NCBI RefSeq assembly: GCF_001939045.1
Contig: NZ_MKIM01000022.1
Coordinates: 230,497-294,496, forward strand
Direction: 5' to 3'
DNA length: 64,000 nucleotides
DNA from: Rhizobium oryziradicis
GTDB lineage: Bacteria > Pseudomonadota > Alphaproteobacteria > Rhizobiales > Rhizobiaceae
Below are positions 45,614 to 54,966 of this stretch, piece by piece; position 1 is the first letter of the stretch, and each line of letters starts with the position of its first letter. The notes beneath the pieces are model-generated. The model was not told the DNA's origin. It did no database searches and worked only from the letters and a program-made list of their open reading frames with translations. The position numbers and the translations under genes are program-made.

Positions 45614-47314
45614 TTATTGGCAGGTAAAGCTATCGGCCGACTTTGGATCGGAACCCGTATAGCGCGCCACCTGTGGATAGGGGCAAAGCTTGCGCTTCAC
45701 ATCGCCAAGGGTTTCCTGACCGTCCTTGTTACCTGCCGTGACGCCTGCAACAATGGCTTCCGGTGCCTGACCCTTTTCAACCCAATCGACCAGAGCCGCA
45801 AACATATCAAAATCATCGGTCGATGGACCCCCTGCACCATGCGGCATACCGGGCACTTCATAGAAGCGGGCGAAGTTTTTGGCCTTGCCGCCGTTGTTGG
45901 CATCCAGCTTTTTGTACCAGGCAATCGTATCCACCACTGAGAACACGGGGTCGCTGTTGCCGTGGAACACAATCATCTTCCCACCCGCATCGCGAAAAGC
46001 GGAGAGATCAGGATTGTCTGCGCCGGGCGGCACCATGAAGTCATAGGAGGATTCGGGATAGTCCGCTGTTTTATCAAAGATTTTCGGTGCGTCCGTATCG
46101 AAGTTGAAATGCAGCAGGAAATTCTCAACCTCATCTACGCTGCCACCGATTTTCACCGGCGGTGTCATGAATACATAGGCCAGAGACGGCCCGCCCAACG
46201 CCACAATGCGAGGCATGGCGAGGGTGCCATCGGCTGCTTTTCCGCCGTCCAGCTTCCATGCGCGCCAATTGCTGGATGCCATGCCAGTGTCCCATATCCA
46301 AGAACTATAGAGCTGCTCGCCTTTGCTGTTGTGCGGCCCCTTTTCCATGGTGGAGAGCGCCTTGATCTGGGCTGCACTCAGGCAATCATCCGCTTGTCCG
46401 GACTTGCATTCCAATTTAGCAATATCAAATTTTTGCTGGCAGGCCACACTGTCGGCCACAAAGCCATCTTTCAGCCCATCCAGCGCGTCGCAGCTGGCCA
46501 GAATTCCTTTTTTCAAGACATTCATGGCGGCTGGCGTAAAAGCGGTGCGAATATCGCCGGTGATCGGCTTCATCGCCTGCACATCCCATGCATGTTGAAT
46601 GGCCGCCTTTGGCAGATGATAACCGGGATAACCAACCAAAAGCCCATTAAACGCACCGGGCATGCGCGAAGCCTCAACAAGTGCATGGCGACCGCCGTTT
46701 GAGCTGCCAATACCATAGCGAAACCGCACAGGCTTGCCATAATAGGTCTCAACAATTTTCAAAGCCGCAGGATTCAAGGTCTCAATGGCGCTGTAACCAT
46801 AATCACGCCGTGCTTGCGGGTCCAATCCAAAGAGCGTTCCCGTGGCAAGCCCCGCATCCTTATCGGCCATTGCATCATGACCGGAATCGCTGGAGACAAC
46901 AGCAAAACCGCGTCCAAGCGCCGTTTGCGTGCGATCACCCCCCATAACCTGCCCCAGAGCCGGCACGACAAAACCGTCGCTGCCACCATTGAACTGATGC
47001 ACAAAATCACCGTTCCATTCATCGGGCAAACGCACCTCGAAGGAAATGGCGTATGGTTTTCCATCGACACCCGTATGAGCCCCAATCTGGCCGCGCAGAA
47101 CACAATGATTGATGGGCGATTTGTCTCTTTTGTCGATTATATCACCAAGAGAGACGGTTTTGGTTGATTCAATTTTGAGGCCCGGAATATCAAATGCGGT
47201 GCGGCCCAACTCAACACAGGCCATTTTGCCCGCCGCCATGGCAGTTGTGCCGGAACCCATGATGGCAGCGGCGACAATGAGATTGCCGAGATGAAATGCA
47301 GTCAGTGGTTTCAT
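45614..47314 (-). CDS. tannase/feruloyl esterase family protein, secreted
   Basis: This 566-residue alpha/beta hydrolase of the tannase family has a signal peptide ending at AMAAGK (about 28). The nucleophile serine lies in YGIGSSNGGRHALVEASR, the acid in FHGNSDPVFSVVDT, and the histidine in YEVPGMPHGAGG. Family members cleave gallate or hydroxycinnamate esters such as those in plant cell walls. The usual cysteine before the serine and after the histidine are both absent here (SS-N-GG and PHG). Start ATG 47314 has GGAG close by and AGGAGG further upstream. It is convergent with the phosphoribosyltransferase operon and next to the polyamine genes. Confidence 0.85.
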   Translation of the reverse strand: MKPLTAFHLGNLIVAAAIMGSGTTAMAAGKMACVELGRTAFDIPGLKIESTKTVSLGDIIDKRDKSPINHCVLRGQIGAHTGVDGKPYAISFEVRLPDEWNGDFVHQFNGGSDGFVVPALGQVMGGDRTQTALGRGFAVVSSDSGHDAMADKDAGLATGTLFGLDPQARRDYGYSAIETLNPAALKIVETYYGKPVRFRYGIGSSNGGRHALVEASRMPGAFNGLLVGYPGYHLPKAAIQHAWDVQAMKPITGDIRTAFTPAAMNVLKKGILASCDALDGLKDGFVADSVACQQKFDIAKLECKSGQADDCLSAAQIKALSTMEKGPHNSKGEQLYSSWIWDTGMASSNWRAWKLDGGKAADGTLAMPRIVALGGPSLAYVFMTPPVKIGGSVDEVENFLLHFNFDTDAPKIFDKTADYPESSYDFMVPPGADNPDLSAFRDAGGKMIVFHGNSDPVFSVVDTIAWYKKLDANNGGKAKNFARFYEVPGMPHGAGGPSTDDFDMFAALVDWVEKGQAPEAIVAGVTAGNKDGQETLGDVKRKLCPYPQVARYTGSDPKSADSFTCQ

Positions 47315-47341
47315 ACTCCGGGTCCTCCTCACCCAAATCCC

Positions 47342-47388
47342 TCACGTTCATCGTGAATGTCGATTGCTCGTTCTCCCGACGAGCAATC
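47342..47388. promoter_or_regulatory. inverted repeats in the 5' region of the esterase gene
   Basis: TCACG-TTCAT-CGTGA (47342-47356) and GATTGCTCGT/ACGAGCAATC (47362-47371 and 47379-47388) lie between the esterase start and the puuB-type stop. No U-tract follows on either strand. The 10-bp perfect arms could be an operator for the esterase or the terminator of the upstream polyamine operon. I cannot decide between these. Confidence 0.4.
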
Positions 47389-47447
47389 TTCAATTTCACA
47401 CTAAAGAACGATTTGGATTAGTATGCAACACTTATTAACTGCACCCT

Positions 47448-48764
47448 TCAAAGACCAAAGGCATCCTTGAACTGGTACCACCACGACCCAATCGTAGAAT
47501 ATTGTGCCCTGAACATGCGACCACCGGGGAAGGGAATCCACGGCAATTTGGCAAATTGATCGAACCGGCTGGAATCCGCACCGCTGATCACTTCACTCAG
47601 GATCTTGCCAAACAGATGCGATCCGGTTACGCCATGGCCGCTATAACCATGAGCAAAATAGGTGTTTTTGCCAATGCGGCCCATCTGCGGCACTCGCGAG
47701 AAGGACAGGGCAAAATTGCCGTTCCAGGCATAGTCAATCTTCACGCCCTTCATTTGCGGAAACACTTTTTCCAGATTGGGTCGCAATTTGGCCCGCACAT
47801 CGGCCGCATCTGTGCCGCCATAGACTGTGCCGCCGCCAAAAATCAGGCGATTGTCAGCAGACAGGCGGAAATAATCCAGAATATAGCGCACATCTTCAAC
47901 GCACATATCGCTTGGAATTAGCGCTCTGGCCCGCTCCTCGCCCAAAGGCTCGGTGGCCATCATCTGGGTGGAAACCGGCATGACGCGCGACACCAGTTTG
48001 GGCACCACATGGCCTAGATAGGCATTGCCGCACAGCACAACGGTATTGGCAATCACCCGGCCCTTGGCCGTGATGATAGACGGCTTTTCCGCCTCATGAT
48101 TGACCCTGACCGCCGGTGATTGCTCATAAATCACGCCGCCCAGACTTTCAAATGCAGCCGCCTCGCCAAGAGCAAGATTGAGCGGATGCAGATGTCCACC
48201 TGTGGTGTCCAGCATGCCGCCAACATAGGCGTCGGTGTTGACCAGTTTTCGGATCATCTCTTTGTCGAGCAGTTGATGATCGTCCATGCCGTGGGATTTC
48301 CACAGCGCTTTTTTATGCTCCAGTTCTTTCATATGCGCAGCCGTGTAGGCGGCATAGACATTGCCGGGCTTCAAGTCGCACTGAATATCATACTGGCTGA
48401 CAAGGCGGCGGATGGTCTTGCCGCCTTCCTGAATGAGGCTGCCCACAAACGCCCCGGCCTCCTTGCCGTAGCGTCGCGTGATGGTATCGAGGCTGGCGTT
48501 CAGACCGTTGACCACTTGCCCGCCGTTGCGGCCCGATGCGCCCCAACCAATGTTGGCTCCTTCAACGATGACGACCTTATAGCCCTTTTCAGCCAGGTGA
48601 ATGGCCGTGGAAAGGCCGGAATAGCCAGCGCCAAGCACCGCCACGTCCGCAACAACCTCGCCTTCCAACACCTTCGGGTTTCGCACGATATTGCGCGAGG
48701 CCGCATAATAACTGTCGGGATAGGTGCCGTTTCCAGCATAGGATGTTTTTTGTGCGCTCATCAT
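47448..48764 (-). CDS. puuB: gamma-glutamylputrescine oxidase-like FAD oxidoreductase
   Basis: This 438-residue flavoprotein has VADVAVLGAGYSGLSTAIHLAEKG (about 38-61) and IGWGASGRNGGQVVNG, the motif around the FAD in PuuB/OrdL enzymes. The C-terminus has YFAHGYSGHGVTGSHLFGKILSE. It oxidises gamma-glutamylputrescine to the gamma-glutamyl aminobutyraldehyde and H2O2. It overlaps the gamma-glutamylputrescine synthetase gene by four bases (ATGA), which strongly supports the assignment. Whether its substrate is strictly putrescine is not shown by sequence. Confidence 0.88.
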   Translation of the reverse strand: MMSAQKTSYAGNGTYPDSYYAASRNIVRNPKVLEGEVVADVAVLGAGYSGLSTAIHLAEKGYKVVIVEGANIGWGASGRNGGQVVNGLNASLDTITRRYGKEAGAFVGSLIQEGGKTIRRLVSQYDIQCDLKPGNVYAAYTAAHMKELEHKKALWKSHGMDDHQLLDKEMIRKLVNTDAYVGGMLDTTGGHLHPLNLALGEAAAFESLGGVIYEQSPAVRVNHEAEKPSIITAKGRVIANTVVLCGNAYLGHVVPKLVSRVMPVSTQMMATEPLGEERARALIPSDMCVEDVRYILDYFRLSADNRLIFGGGTVYGGTDAADVRAKLRPNLEKVFPQMKGVKIDYAWNGNFALSFSRVPQMGRIGKNTYFAHGYSGHGVTGSHLFGKILSEVISGADSSRFDQFAKLPWIPFPGGRMFRAQYSTIGSWWYQFKDAFGL

Positions 48765-50113
48765 ACAATTTCCAGATAGGCACCGAATTCAAAATCGGTC
48801 ACTTGTTCAGCAAAACCAGCAATTTCCTGACGTTTGCAGGCAATCAACATGGCGCGAAGCTCCGCGTCGAAAATTTCCGGCACAATCGAGCCATTTTCAA
48901 AGGCGGTCACCGCAGCACCCCATTCACTTGGAATGCTCGCGCCCTTGCCCTGATAGGCGCGGCCCGAGGTTGGCTCGGCGGGCATCCATTTGTTGCGAAT
49001 GCCCACCAGCGCCGCACCCAAAATTGCGGCCATCACCAGATAAGGATTAGCATCCGCGCCCGCCACGCGATGTTCAATACGCCGGGCCGAGCTTTTGCCG
49101 CCGGGAATACGGATGGCAGCGGTGCGGTTTTCATAGCCCCAGGAAATTCTGGTCGGCGCATGGGTATCGGGTCGCAGACGGCGGTACGAGTTGAAATGCG
49201 GCGCAAACAGCAGCGTGGTTTCTTCCATGCCGCGCAAAAGACCTGCAACAGCATGCTTCATCACGTCAGAGCCTTCAGCGGTGCCATCGTCAAAGATATT
49301 GTTGCCATCGGCATCAATAATGCTGAAATGCATATGCATGCCGCTGCCAGAGCGCCCGCCATAAGGCTTGGCCATAAAGGTGGCTGCCAGCCTGTGCTTG
49401 CGGGCAACGCCCTTGACGATGCGCTTCAAAAACAGGGCATCATCGGCTGCTTTCAGCGGATCGCTGGAATGGATCAGATTGATTTCAAACTGGCCGATGC
49501 CGTTTTCGGCAACCGCGGAATCAGCAGGCACGTTCTGGCGTTTGCATTCGGCATAAACGTCTGAGAAAAACTCACCAAAATCATCAAGCTCATCGATAGA
49601 AAGGATCGCGTCCGAGTCCAATCGCTTGCCGGTATAGGGCGAAATCGGCGGCTCGGCATGGTCTGGCTCAGGATCGACGAGATAAAACTCCATCTCGGAA
49701 GCCACCACCGGCTTCAAGCCCAGCTCATGATATTGCCGCACAATCGAGGCCAGCGCCTGCCGGGGATCGGCCAGAAAGGGCGTGCCATCTTCCTTCACCA
49801 ACCACAGCGGCACAACGGCGCTGGGCTTCAGCGTCCAGCCCACCGGCAAGGCACCGCGCCCGGTGGATGCACAGATGCCGTCAATATCACCATTGGCAAA
49901 CACATGGGAGCTACCGACAATATCCTCGCCCCAGATATCAACGCCCACGATGGACAGCGGCATGCGAATGCCCCCGCTGAGAACCTTCTCGATCTGATTA
50001 ACCGGCACGCGCTTACCGCGCAAAATACCGTTCAAATCACAGACAACGGCCTGCACACTATCAATTGCAGACACATCAATGGCACTGCCGATCGCCTCGA
50101 TATTCGAAGGCAT
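48761..50113 (-). CDS. puuA: gamma-glutamylputrescine synthetase (glutamine synthetase family)
   Basis: This 450-residue protein is a glutamine synthetase-type ligase. The N-terminal beta-grasp domain is followed by the catalytic barrel with metal site ASEMEFYLVD, NGIGQFEINL and HMHFS, and the ATP-binding KPYGGRSGSGMHMH. It has the shorter form typical of PuuA rather than the adenylylated GlnA. It attaches glutamate to putrescine using ATP. The puuA-puuB order and a divergent GntR gene across a palindromic operator support a regulated polyamine pathway. No PuuC or PuuD homologue lies alongside, so other genes must supply the later steps. Confidence 0.88.
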   Translation of the reverse strand: MPSNIEAIGSAIDVSAIDSVQAVVCDLNGILRGKRVPVNQIEKVLSGGIRMPLSIVGVDIWGEDIVGSSHVFANGDIDGICASTGRGALPVGWTLKPSAVVPLWLVKEDGTPFLADPRQALASIVRQYHELGLKPVVASEMEFYLVDPEPDHAEPPISPYTGKRLDSDAILSIDELDDFGEFFSDVYAECKRQNVPADSAVAENGIGQFEINLIHSSDPLKAADDALFLKRIVKGVARKHRLAATFMAKPYGGRSGSGMHMHFSIIDADGNNIFDDGTAEGSDVMKHAVAGLLRGMEETTLLFAPHFNSYRRLRPDTHAPTRISWGYENRTAAIRIPGGKSSARRIEHRVAGADANPYLVMAAILGAALVGIRNKWMPAEPTSGRAYQGKGASIPSEWGAAVTAFENGSIVPEIFDAELRAMLIACKRQEIAGFAEQVTDFEFGAYLEIV

Positions 50114-50135
50114 GGGAAACTCCTGTCAAATGAAT

Positions 50136-50161
50136 ATCACAAAAGAAAATTTGTGATCACA
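50136..50161. promoter_or_regulatory. palindromic operator between puuA and the GntR gene
   Basis: ATCACAAA-AGAAAA-TTTGTGAT (50136-50157) has perfect 8-base arms and overlaps the perfect palindrome TGTGATCACA (50152-50161). It lies 22 bases upstream of the puuA start, where bound protein would block expression. The GntR-type protein encoded across the gap is the likely ligand, by inference. Confidence 0.65.
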
Positions 50162-50215
50162 TTGATCGACTATGGCTTCTATTCATGAAGCCGTCAAGTT
50201 GCTAGAGTGCGCTTG

Positions 50216-50239
50216 GGAAAAGTGGTACCCGACTTTTCC
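50216..50239. repeat. RIME-like palindromic repeat fragment
   Basis: GGAAAAGT (50216-50223) and ACTTTTCC (50232-50239) flank GGTACC, and TAGAGTGCGC precedes it. The AAAAGTGG core resembles the rhizobial palindrome at 16100-16148. It sits in the leader of the GntR gene and could form an mRNA hairpin there. The open frame that crosses it is therefore probably not coding. Confidence 0.6.
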
Positions 50240-50330
50240 GCATAGACACACAAACAAAATGCGAGACTTTACCAAGGGCACTCGGCACCTGATAAAGCCT
50301 GCAAACCATACAACCCGCATCGAGACTGCC

Positions 50331-51023
50331 ATGAGCAAGCCATTTATGATGACCCTTGAGCAAACAGCAGGCATGACCACGCGCGAATTTGCTTACCGGC
50401 GGCTGCGCAAGACCATCATGGTCGGCGATATTCGTCCGGGCGAAGCGCTGACCATCCGCGGCATAGCCGATGCCATGGACATCAGCCCCACGCCGGTGCG
50501 CGAGGCCCTGCGACAACTGAGCTCTGAAGGAGCCTTGAAGGTTCTCGATAACAGACGCATCGTAGTGCCACATATGACGCCTGAGCGCCTCGGCGAATTG
50601 ATTGCGCTGCGCTCAACCCTTGAGCAACATGCCGCGCGGCGGGCGGTGGCCCATATCACCGAGAGGCAGATCGACGAGCTTGTTGCCCTTGATAAAGCGC
50701 AGGACGAGGCCATCTTGAACAATGACAATGTCGGCGCTCTGGTTCTCAACCATGCTTTTCACCGTACGATCTATCAGGCCCACCCCGAGCAGATGATCAT
50801 GCCCATGGTGGAGAGCGTTTGGCTGCAACTGGGACCGTTTCTGCGCATCGCAATGGAGCATGTCGCCGAGCTTTATCGGGTCGACCGGCACCAGGAGGCT
50901 ATTGCAGCCCTGCGAAAACGCGACGAAGTGGCCGTTGCGCAAGCGATCCATGCCGACATTCGCGAAGGCATTGGCGGCTTTGACCGCGAGGCGATCGTCA
51001 ATCTGCTGCGGATGTCCGCTTAA
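50331..51023 (+). CDS. GntR family transcriptional regulator (FCD domain)
   Basis: This 230-residue regulator has an N-terminal winged HTH ([54 protein letters not shown], about 14-68). An all-helical FCD ligand domain follows, with [12 protein letters not shown] among its metal/ligand residues. The start chosen is ATG 50331 (MSKPFMMT); the open frame extends to 50172 across a palindromic repeat and has no homology there. It is divergent from puuA and probably represses it. Confidence 0.9.
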   Translation: MSKPFMMTLEQTAGMTTREFAYRRLRKTIMVGDIRPGEALTIRGIADAMDISPTPVREALRQLSSEGALKVLDNRRIVVPHMTPERLGELIALRSTLEQHAARRAVAHITERQIDELVALDKAQDEAILNNDNVGALVLNHAFHRTIYQAHPEQMIMPMVESVWLQLGPFLRIAMEHVAELYRVDRHQEAIAALRKRDEVAVAQAIHADIREGIGGFDREAIVNLLRMSA

Positions 51024-51112
51024 ATTATCGCTTCAAAATTCAATCGCGCATAACACCTTCAATCGGCACCGATTTAAGAGATTATGTAGCAAAGAATGGA
51101 GCTTCAGCTTTT

Positions 51113-52993
51113 ATGGAAAGCACTCGCATGCGGCAAACGGACAACAGCCTCGATTCCCTGTTTGAAAACGGGACATTGACCAATCCGCTCGAAGTTTTGC
51201 AAAAGATCTATGGTTATCCGTCCTTTCGCGGCAAACAGGCCGATGTCATTGGACACGTGGTGTCCGGTGGTGATGCGGTGGTGCTGTTTCCAACGGGAGC
51301 AGGCAAATCGCTCTGCTTTCAAATTCCGGCCCTGTGCCGGGAGGGTGTTGGCATTGTCGTGTCGCCGTTGATTGCCTTGATGCGCGATCAGGTGCAGGCG
51401 CTGAAGCAATTGGGAGTGCGAGCGGCGGCCCTGAATTCCTCCCTCACCCGCGAAGAGTTTGTCGAGGTGCGCCGCGCCATTGCCGATGGGGCGCTTGATC
51501 TTTTGTATGTCACGCCAGAACGTATTGTCACCCCCGCCTTCAAGGAGGTGATGGGCAATGCCAGAATTGCGCTGTTTGCTATTGATGAAGCCCATTGCGT
51601 TTCGCAATGGGGCCATGATTTTCGCCCGGAATATCGCGAGCTTGGGCAGCTTGCCGATCACTATCCCGGCGTGCCGCGCATAGCGCTCACCGCCACCGCC
51701 GATCCGCACACCCGTGATGATATTATCGACAAGCTCGCCCTTCACAATGCGGAGGTCTTCACCACCTCGTTTGACCGGCCCAACATTGCCTATGAGATTG
51801 TGGAGCGCGACCAGCCGCGCCAGCAGCTTTTGCGCTTCTTGTCGCGCCACAAAGGTTCCAGCGGCATTGTCTATTGCCTGTCGCGGGCGAAAGTGGAAGA
51901 CACTGCCGAATGGCTGAACGCACAAGGCATCTATGCCCTGCCCTATCATGCGGGCATGGAGCGCGCGCTGCGCGATCGCAATCAGGATGCCTTTTTGCGC
52001 GAAGAGAACCTCTGCCTTGTGGCAACCGTTGCCTTTGGCATGGGCATTGACAAGCCCAATGTGCGCTATGTGGCGCATTTGGATTTGCCAGGCTCCGTTG
52101 AGGCCTATTATCAGGAAACCGGCCGTGCTGGCCGCGACGGGCTGCCATCAGAAGTGTGGATGGCCTATGGTATGGCCGACGTGATCCAGCGCGGGCGCAT
52201 GATTGACGAGGGCAATTCCAGCAATGATGTCAAGCGTGTGGAACGCGCCAAGCTGAATGCGCTTTTGGCGATTTGCGAAACCCCCGGCTGCCGCAGGCAA
52301 TCCATTCTGGCCCATTTCGGCGAAGCCCATGCCGGAGCCTGTGGCAATTGCGATACCTGCCTGAAGCCCGTTGAAACATGGGATGGCACGGAGGCTGCCA
52401 TCAAGGCGCTTGCCGCCATTTATCGCACCGGTCAGCGCTTTGGTGCGGGGCATTTGATCGACGTGTTGATGGGCAATGAAAATGAGCGCACCATCCGCTT
52501 TGGCCATAGCGATATGCCGGTGTTTGGCGCTGGCAAGGATTTGCCGGTGAAAACCTGGCAATCCGTCTATCGGCAATTGCTGGCCGCAGGCCTCATCACG
52601 GTCAATCACGAGGCCTATGGTGCCCTGACGCTGTCCGAAGAGGCCCGCACTGTGTTCAAGCGCGAGCGCGAGGTGCGCTTTCGCAAAGACCGCCCCACCA
52701 AGGGCAAGGCGTCGCGCGGCGCATCACCCAGCTCTGCCAATGCCAAATCCGCACTTTCCGAGACCGATATGGCCTTGTTTGAGGCGCTGCGCGCAAAGCG
52801 CATGAGCATTGCCAAAGAGCTGGCCATTCCGCCCTATGTGGTTTTTCCCGACACCACGCTCGTGGCCTTTGCCACTGAGCGGCCAATGAACAGCAAAGAC
52901 TTGCTCGGCATTTCCGGTGTCGGGCAATCCAAACTGGAACGCTATGGCGATGCATTTTTAGAGGTTATCCATGACCATCAAGATGCATCGTGA
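51113..52993 (+). CDS. recQ: ATP-dependent DNA helicase RecQ
   Basis: This 626-residue helicase is full length. It has motif [17 protein letters not shown] (about 53), the Walker B/aromatic loop [18 protein letters not shown] (about 158), ALTATA, and motif [12 protein letters not shown] (about 339). The zinc-binding cysteines of the RQC region are in CETPGCRRQ...CGNCDTC. A C-terminal HRDC domain (about 545-620) closes it. It unwinds DNA in recombination and fork repair. The start could be ATG 51113 (TGGAG 11 bases upstream) or ATG 51128. It is the only clear housekeeping DNA-metabolism gene in the window and ends 8 bases from the convergent dehydrogenase. Confidence 0.95.
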   Translation: MESTRMRQTDNSLDSLFENGTLTNPLEVLQKIYGYPSFRGKQADVIGHVVSGGDAVVLFPTGAGKSLCFQIPALCREGVGIVVSPLIALMRDQVQALKQLGVRAAALNSSLTREEFVEVRRAIADGALDLLYVTPERIVTPAFKEVMGNARIALFAIDEAHCVSQWGHDFRPEYRELGQLADHYPGVPRIALTATADPHTRDDIIDKLALHNAEVFTTSFDRPNIAYEIVERDQPRQQLLRFLSRHKGSSGIVYCLSRAKVEDTAEWLNAQGIYALPYHAGMERALRDRNQDAFLREENLCLVATVAFGMGIDKPNVRYVAHLDLPGSVEAYYQETGRAGRDGLPSEVWMAYGMADVIQRGRMIDEGNSSNDVKRVERAKLNALLAICETPGCRRQSILAHFGEAHAGACGNCDTCLKPVETWDGTEAAIKALAAIYRTGQRFGAGHLIDVLMGNENERTIRFGHSDMPVFGAGKDLPVKTWQSVYRQLLAAGLITVNHEAYGALTLSEEARTVFKREREVRFRKDRPTKGKASRGASPSSANAKSALSETDMALFEALRAKRMSIAKELAIPPYVVFPDTTLVAFATERPMNSKDLLGISGVGQSKLERYGDAFLEVIHDHQDAS

Positions 52994-53001
52994 CGGAATG
53001 A

Positions 53002-54012
53002 TCAGACCTCCAGAATAGCCTTGATCACGCCGGCTTCCGGCTTTGACCATTCCGGCAGCAAGGTAACAGCATCGTCCAAACGGCCCCGATGGGTGTTGAG
53101 CGCCCGCGTTGGCACTTTGCCTGCCTCCATTTGCCGCACAACTTCGGCGAAATCATCCGGCTGGGCGTTGCGGCTGGCATAGAGGGTGATTTCACGCTTG
53201 TGGAAATCTGGGTCAGAAAAGGTAATATCCTGCCGCACGACGCTGAGCAGCACATAGCGCGCACCATGGGCTAGGAAGTTAAAGCCGCGCTGCATCGGGG
53301 TAGCATTGCCAGTGGCATCCACCACCACGTCAAAGCCATTGCCTTCGGTCAGGTGCTGCGCCTCTTCCTCGGCATGCTCGTCAGCCATCAAAATGGCATC
53401 GGCACCAAGCTGATCAACGGCAAAACGCAACCGGTCCTGCCGCGTATCCATCACCGTCACATGCGCGCCACGGGCTTTTGCAAAGATAATTGCCGACATG
53501 CCAATCGGGCCGGAACCGGTGATCAGCACCCGATCTGACGCCGTGACATTGCCGCGCTTGATGCCATGGGCACCAATGGCCAAAAACTCGATCATCGCCG
53601 CATCTTCCAGCGGGATATTACCGGTGGGCACCACATTGGCTTGCGGCACTGACACATATTCCGCCATGCCGCCATCGCAATGCACACCCAAAACCTGAAT
53701 GTTGTAGCAGGCGTTGGTGAGGCCCTTGTTGCAGGCGTGGCAATGACCGCAAGACAGGTATGGCACGATATAGACGGGATCCCCGGCTTTCAGCGCGCTA
53801 TCGGCAGGAGCCTCTTCCACAATGCCCGAAAGCTCATGGCCCATCACCCGCGGATATTCCAAAAACGGATGCTTGCCCGCGAAAATATGAAAATCCGTGC
53901 CGCAAATACCAACGTAGCGAATGCGCACCAGCACCTCGCCCTCACCCCGCACAGGCGCGGAACGCGAAACAAGTTTCAACTGGCCAGGTTCTTCGCACAG
54001 AAGTGCTTTCAT
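53002..54012 (-). CDS. zinc-dependent medium-chain alcohol dehydrogenase
   Basis: This 336-residue MDR enzyme has catalytic zinc residues in GICGTDFHIFAGKHP and GHELSG (about 38-67), the structural zinc cysteines CGHCHACNKGLTNAC (about 95-109) and the NAD-binding GSGPIGMSAIIFAKARGAHVTVMD (about 170). It resembles L-idonate, galactitol or threonine-type dehydrogenases. The start is ATG 54012, behind GGAGAAAG; the open frame runs upstream to 54129 through a hairpin. It follows the amino-acid-type importer operon and may oxidise the imported compound or a sugar alcohol. The substrate is unknown. Confidence 0.88.
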   Translation of the reverse strand: MKALLCEEPGQLKLVSRSAPVRGEGEVLVRIRYVGICGTDFHIFAGKHPFLEYPRVMGHELSGIVEEAPADSALKAGDPVYIVPYLSCGHCHACNKGLTNACYNIQVLGVHCDGGMAEYVSVPQANVVPTGNIPLEDAAMIEFLAIGAHGIKRGNVTASDRVLITGSGPIGMSAIIFAKARGAHVTVMDTRQDRLRFAVDQLGADAILMADEHAEEEAQHLTEGNGFDVVVDATGNATPMQRGFNFLAHGARYVLLSVVRQDITFSDPDFHKREITLYASRNAQPDDFAEVVRQMEAGKVPTRALNTHRGRLDDAVTLLPEWSKPEAGVIKAILEV

Positions 54013-54089
54013 GATGCTTTCTCCGCTCTGACGTCCAGCCGTCCATGCCACCAGACGATATTGGTTCGATGTAAAAACAACAATCCAGT

Positions 54090-54127
54090 GCCTCACCGCA
54101 GACAATCCTCGCGGTCTGCAGTGAGGC
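54090..54127 (-). terminator. hairpin after binding-protein gene
   Basis: GCCTCACCGCAGAC (54090-54103) pairs with GTCTGCAGTGAGGC (54114-54127) with one mismatch. On the minus strand it starts 15 bases after the binding-protein stop and precedes the dehydrogenase gene. A T-rich stretch follows further on. Partial termination between the two genes is likely. Confidence 0.65.
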
Positions 54128-54142
54128 AACGGTCGATTTGGT

Positions 54143-54931
54143 TTATTTCAACATGTCCGCAGGCAGATCTATGTTGTTGTATTTCTTGTAGATGGCATTG
54201 AGTTTGCCATCTTTCAGATCGGCGTGAACCCATTCATTGATGGCCGCCTTCAACCCATCCTCACCCTTGCGCAGACCAACGGCATAGGGGTTCACTTTGA
54301 GTACCATTTTGGTTTCCAGGGGATCAGCCTTGCGACGTTCATTCACCGCATTCATGATCTGGGGAGCAGAGATCATGATATTGTTCTGGCCTGACACCAG
54401 CGCCGTCACCAGCGTGGCGTCGTCGTCATAACGCACAATGGTGGCACCCTTGGCCTGCGTTGTCGCTTCCTTGTCGTTGGTGGAGCCGCGCGTGGTGGCA
54501 ATATCCTTGCCCACGAGGTCTTCAAGGCTGGAAATTTTCACCGCCTTGGGGGCTGCAACAATGATCTGGATAACCCCGTGCGGATCGGCAAAATCGATCA
54601 CCTTCTGACGATCCGGGGTGATCGACAAGGATGCAATGACAATATCCGCCTTATTGGTCAGCAAAAACGGAATGCGGTTCGGGCTGGTAACTTCGACAAT
54701 CTCCAGCTTGACGCCAAGATGGGCTGCCAGCAGACGCGCACTCTCCACTTCCGAGCCAGATGGCTGCATATTGGCATCTGCCATGCCAAATGGCGGCGAG
54801 CCGAGATCAATGGCCGCGCGCAACGTGCCACGGGATTTGATGTCTGCCAGCGCATCGGCACAGGCAATGCCGGGGATGGCCGACAACAAGGCCAGAACCA
54901 CGGCACTCTTCATCAAGTTTCTACGTTTCAT
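54143..54931 (-). CDS. ABC transporter substrate-binding protein, family 3
   Basis: This 262-residue periplasmic protein has a signal peptide (KRRNLMKSAVVLALLSAIPGIACADAL). The mature family 3 domain starts IKSRGTLRAAIDLGSPPFGMADANMQPSGSEVE, with ADIVIASLSITPDRQKVIDFADP further on. The start chosen is ATG 54931, behind GGAGGAAAA. It lies 35 bases after the ATPase gene of the same operon, and a stem-loop follows. The ligand is probably a polar or cationic amino acid, but this is not determined. Confidence 0.9.
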   Translation of the reverse strand: MKRRNLMKSAVVLALLSAIPGIACADALADIKSRGTLRAAIDLGSPPFGMADANMQPSGSEVESARLLAAHLGVKLEIVEVTSPNRIPFLLTNKADIVIASLSITPDRQKVIDFADPHGVIQIIVAAPKAVKISSLEDLVGKDIATTRGSTNDKEATTQAKGATIVRYDDDATLVTALVSGQNNIMISAPQIMNAVNERRKADPLETKMVLKVNPYAVGLRKGEDGLKAAINEWVHADLKDGKLNAIYKKYNNIDLPADMLK

Positions 54932-54966
54932 GCTTTTCCTCCTCCATAAATTTCGTGTCTGCCAGC

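Noticed and set aside
50172..50330. N-terminal extension of the GntR protein
   Set aside because: It runs across a palindromic repeat and has no family similarity; ATG 50331 gives the usual GntR length.
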